Positions 19,089 to 21,181 of a stretch of 21,181 nucleotides of DNA are shown piece after piece; the first letter of the stretch is position 1, and every line of letters begins with the position of its first letter. The translations under genes were made by a program, and so were the position numbers. Source of the DNA: Chara braunii (taxonomy: Eukaryota > Streptophyta > Charophyceae > Charales > Characeae); contig BFEA01000033.1 in the NCBI GenBank assembly GCA_003427395.1, positions 4,261,199 to 4,282,379 of the forward strand. The letters run 5' to 3'. The notes beneath the pieces were generated by a model. It was not told the DNA's origin and made no database searches. It worked only from the letters and a program-made list of their open reading frames with translations.

Positions 19089-19525
19089 ACTTTTTTTGAA
19101 TTGTCCAGATCTGCAAAAAAAGGAACCCTCCCTGGTGGCCCCCGGGAAGGGATCGTGCTAACTTTGACAACAAAAAAACAGCCGGAGAGAGTTTTCCTCG
19201 ATGTGGTATCAGTGCTCAATGGGTCATCTGGCACCCCCCTCTGGGAGGTGAAGAGATACGGAGGACAAAGGCTTAATTACTATCCAACAAGTAACTTGGG
19301 ATGCACACACCTGCTCAGTCAATCCCCTAGGAGACAGGGCAATCAATGCTGGCAGGCCTCATAACCATGACTCTGTATATGATCTGTATATGGGACGTTG
19401 GACCCGCTTTCCAGCAGGTGATGCTCCCCACCTAGATGAAGCCTCCCCCTGGGTGCTAGTGGTGACTGCTCGTATCAGCAGCACTAGCACTGGCAGAGGT
19501 TGTGTTAAAAAAAAAATAAAAAAAA
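19089..19525 (+). other. LINE 3' untranslated region and A-rich tail
   Basis: About 420 bases follow the ORF2 stop, without a coding frame of note, and end in TTAAAAAAAAAATAAAAAAAATC (19506-19527 region). A tail of this A(n)TA(n) form is what target-primed reverse transcription leaves. GTATATGATCTGTATATG at about 19374-19391 is a small direct repeat, and GCACTAGC / GCTAGTG form a weak inverted pair around 19457-19490. Confidence 0.75.
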
Positions 19526-20385
19526 TCGGCTAGTGCAAAACTGAAAGTACATGAGAAAGGTCAAATTAGGAATTAAGAATTAAAAGGCGAGGAATGGATT
19601 CGCCCTTGTGCGCGAGCGCTGGGCGTGAGCAGCAGGCTAGCGGTCTCCAACTGCCAGGCAGATTGGCGTGATGGCGTGAGGGGGCTATGACAGCCACCTT
19701 TTCTGCACATCCAACGCTTAGCGCACGTGGGGAAGTCGAAGGCGATTGACCGCGCTACATCACAGATTGACGTCACTGACGTGGCAGACGGTCTGACTTG
19801 TGTCTCTGCGAGTTCCACATTCCACTCCATTGCCGCTGTGTTCTTGCACATGGCATATGGCCTCAAAAGGGTTGGCTATGTCAACGCCTAGTATGGAGTA
19901 GTGTGGAGTTGACTCTTGGTTAACCGAAGTGTGAACTCAGGGTAATCATATGGCAGGGGTGCATGTTGGAAGACCATCAGGGCGCTATTTGTCATCATCA
20001 TCAGAGCGTCGTCCATCATATCATTAGGGAGTGGATCATCAGAGGCACTGCTTCTCATCAGGCACTGAGGCACTCATTCGTCATTAGGGGGCTGCTCATC
20101 TTCGTCATCTGAGAGCTGCCCGACATTTTCGTCACGGCGCTATCGGTCATCATCATCACGACGTTGTTTTGGATGTATGTGGACTTTGGATAAGTCCAGA
20201 GACATCGAGGGGGTAGGGCTTTTTCAGAATGTTGTACCCAAAATGTCATCAAATTTTTGCCACAAGTTGGATTTTCAATTTCGTTTAAAAAATAAAATAT
20301 GTCCGTTCTGACGAAATCACTGTTGTTTTTTGCCTTGCAAGTATCATACAGCGTCTCCAAGACTCTTCCACACCAGTTGAATTTG
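19526..20385. other. No recognised gene; TCATC-rich degenerate repeats
   Basis: About 19600-19870 is GC-richer and holds bZIP-type motifs (listed separately). About 19980-20160 is a degenerate TCATCATCAT / TCATTAGG repeat. Within it GGGCGCTATTTGTCATCATCATCA (from 19980) recurs, altered, near 20131. Read on the minus strand one frame is acidic (LSDDEDEQPPNDE) but interrupted by stops, so it may be repeat translation or transposon debris. Confidence 0.45.
19724..19786. promoter_or_regulatory. Cluster of plant bZIP-type motifs
   Basis: CACGTG (G-box) is at 19724-19729, TGACGTCA (palindromic C-box/CRE type) at 19768-19775 and TGACGTGGCA at 19777-19786. All three are known classes of ACGT-core sites bound by plant bZIP proteins, and three within 63 bases is unusual. 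No TATA box or downstream gene is clear, so regulatory use is only a possibility. Confidence 0.35.
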
Positions 20386-20389
20386 TGGC

Positions 20390-20634
20390 CACGGCGTTCC
20401 AGAAGACATCGTTAGTGACCACGACACTCAATTCATGTTGGTATTTTGGACATCCCTCATGAAGGAACTCGGCACTGAGATGAAACCGAGTTCGGATCAA
20501 CACCCACAAACGGACGGGCAAACGGAGCGGGCACATCAAACCGCTCAAATGATGCTTTGTACGCTCATCTGTCCGCACCAGAGACATTGGATTGACCACC
20601 TCCCCGACATCGAATTCACCCTACAACACTTTGT
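20390..20634 (+). pseudogene. Ty3/gypsy integrase core fragment
   Basis: The frame from 20390 reads HGVPEDIVSDHDTQF, then HPQTDGQTERAHQT (about 20501-20542), then HWIDHLPDIEF. These are the hallmark strings of the catalytic core (rve) of Ty3/gypsy integrases, which insert the element cDNA. The second catalytic Asp (SDHD) and the Glu (QTER) are present. Everything upstream (protease, RT, RNase H and the first half of the integrase) and the downstream C-terminus are missing. The 5' side has lost the frame, since a related frame continues only for a few codons (EFVAT). It is a truncated relic about 245 bases long. No LTRs are recognised. Confidence 0.88.
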
Positions 20635-20772
20635 TGCATCCGGCGATTGGTGTGTCCTTTCGAGTTGCACCACGGTGGCCGGCAAGGTCGTATCTTCGCA
20701 AATTTTCTCTTCCGTCGGGCAACCGACATTGACGCCTCTAGCTCTCATTAGGGAAACACCCGCGTCGAGCTC

Positions 20773-20829
20773 GGATCGCGGACCCAAATGGGTCCGCATC
20801 CGCGGCCTACCTGGTCCGCACCGCGGACC
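20773..20829. repeat. Two GC-rich hairpins built from GGGTCCGC
   Basis: GCGGACCC (20778-20785), loop AAAT, GGGTCCGC (20790-20797) is a perfect 8-bp stem. It is extended by GGAT/ATCC across a single bulge (20773-20801). A second stem, GGTCCGC/GCGGACC, lies at 20813-20829 with a 3-base loop. The two share the same core. The block stands just left of AT-rich DNA, mirroring the palindrome at 88-103. Confidence 0.75.
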
Positions 20830-20834
20830 CGATT

Positions 20835-21143
20835 TTACACGAATTTTCTTGAATTAAATAATAGGTAAAAAAAAATTTTAAAAAATGGGGTTGTAGGGAA
20901 TTTTGAGCCCTACAACCCTATATTTGTTTTTTTTGAATCCGACTTTATTTAGGATTTTTAAAAAATCAAAAACGAAATTGGATTTAAAGAAAATTAAAAA
21001 ACAAATATATAAAGAAAAGCAGGAATTTTTTTTGGTCATTTTTTATCATGAGATATATGGTCCGTGAGCTTACCTGTATTTTTTTAGAAATGAATTCATG
21101 TTTTTTGCAGAAGTGTGAGGTGTTTTCAAAAAATGCGGTTGCC
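20835..21143. other. AT-rich gene-free stretch
   Basis: No gene is recognised. It contains the hairpin at 20888-20918, many A and T runs, and a looser inverted pair AATCC...GGATT around 20936-20985. Confidence 0.6.
20888..20918. repeat. 11-bp perfect inverted repeat
   Basis: GGGTTGTAGGG (20888-20898) and CCCTACAACCC (20908-20918) form a perfect stem with a 9-base loop (AATTTTGAG). It could be a small foldback or the remnant of an element end. A few T bases follow after about 10 bases, too far for a clean terminator. Confidence 0.75.

Positions 21144-21172
<29 letters not shown>
21144..21172. repeat. Poly-A run (29 bases)
   Basis: There are 29 consecutive A bases just before the window end, followed by GGGGTTTGA. 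It could be the tail of a plus-strand retroposon, but its body is not recognised, and the length may be inaccurate. Confidence 0.75.
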
Positions 21173-21175
<3 letters not shown>

Positions 21176-21181
21176 GTTTGA

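Larger units (their letters stand above)
12380..19525 (+). mobile_element. L1-type LINE retrotransposon, decayed, near full length
   Basis: The element has, in order, a short leader, a gag-like ORF1, ORF2 (AP-type endonuclease, reverse transcriptase, C-terminal zinc-binding region), a roughly 420-base 3' region and an A-rich tail (19507-19525). Both ORFs are on the plus strand and overlap by 17 bases. The total is about 7.1 kb, a usual length for a full plant L1. The 5' end is an estimate set just after the (GAA)n tract, and I could not find a clear target-site duplication (the sequence after the tail begins TCGGCTAGTGC). Many stops and frameshifts show that it is dead and old. Confidence 0.92.

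Noticed and set aside
12380-19525. Two separate LINEs instead of one
   Set aside because: Order, strand, ORF overlap and a single 3' tail all fit one element. The frame changes are small indels, not junctions of different copies.
19888-20180. An acidic protein gene on the minus strand
   Set aside because: The acidic frame comes from TCATC repeats and is broken by in-frame stops.

Overview
The window looks like nuclear DNA of a green plant or streptophyte alga. It is gene-poor and repeat-rich, with long (GAA/CTT)n and (ATT)n microsatellites, A-rich retroposon tails, intron-like signals and no bacterial operon structure. The LINE carries plant L1-type marks: a gag-like ORF1, and an ORF2 with an endonuclease, a reverse transcriptase and a C-terminal zinc-binding (zf-RVT type) region. 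A charophyte such as Chara would fit, but that is an inference from style, not an identification.

Layout. 1-4.7 kb: AT-rich and simple-repeat DNA with no recognisable gene. It holds several short tandem duplications, an A-rich insertion between perfect 11-bp direct repeats, and at 1271-1308 two head-to-head Tn5 mosaic ends, which are a sequencing-library artefact left in the assembly. At 4.4 kb there is a strong 17-bp-stem hairpin, and at 4.73-4.78 kb a weak tRNA-like (SINE-type) A/B-box pair on the minus strand. 5348-6379: the only intact protein gene that can be supported, a RING plus TRAF-type zinc finger protein with a C-terminal coiled coil, likely an E3 ubiquitin ligase; its 3' end probably continues through introns. 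6.4-10.2 kb: non-coding, with a 330-bp compound microsatellite, a possible foldback/MITE-like element and more tRNA-like SINE debris. 10.30-10.46 kb: a U6 snRNA retropseudogene (minus strand) with A-rich tail and 8-bp target-site duplication. 10.5-12.2 kb: no recognised gene, but splice-like and polyadenylation-like signals suggest the 3' part of an unrecognised gene.

12.4-19.53 kb: one decayed, nearly full-length L1-type LINE on the plus strand. ORF1 (12472-14588) and ORF2 (14572-19088) overlap by 17 bases. Both are broken by many in-frame stops and several frameshifts, and the element ends in an A-rich tail. 19.5-21.18 kb: a cluster of bZIP-type motifs, TCATC-rich degenerate repeats, a short Ty3/gypsy integrase fragment (about 20390-20634), GC-rich hairpins set in AT-rich DNA, and a 29-base A run.

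Apart from the TRAF-like gene, the window is mainly a record of mobile elements: the LINE is of the class of machinery that normally supplies retrotransposition for passive passengers, and the U6 copy and SINE-like pieces are such passengers. I found no convincing new multi-gene system. The most useful observations are the adapter artefact, the U6 retropseudogene, the transition-type decay of the LINE and the ORF1/ORF2 overlap.
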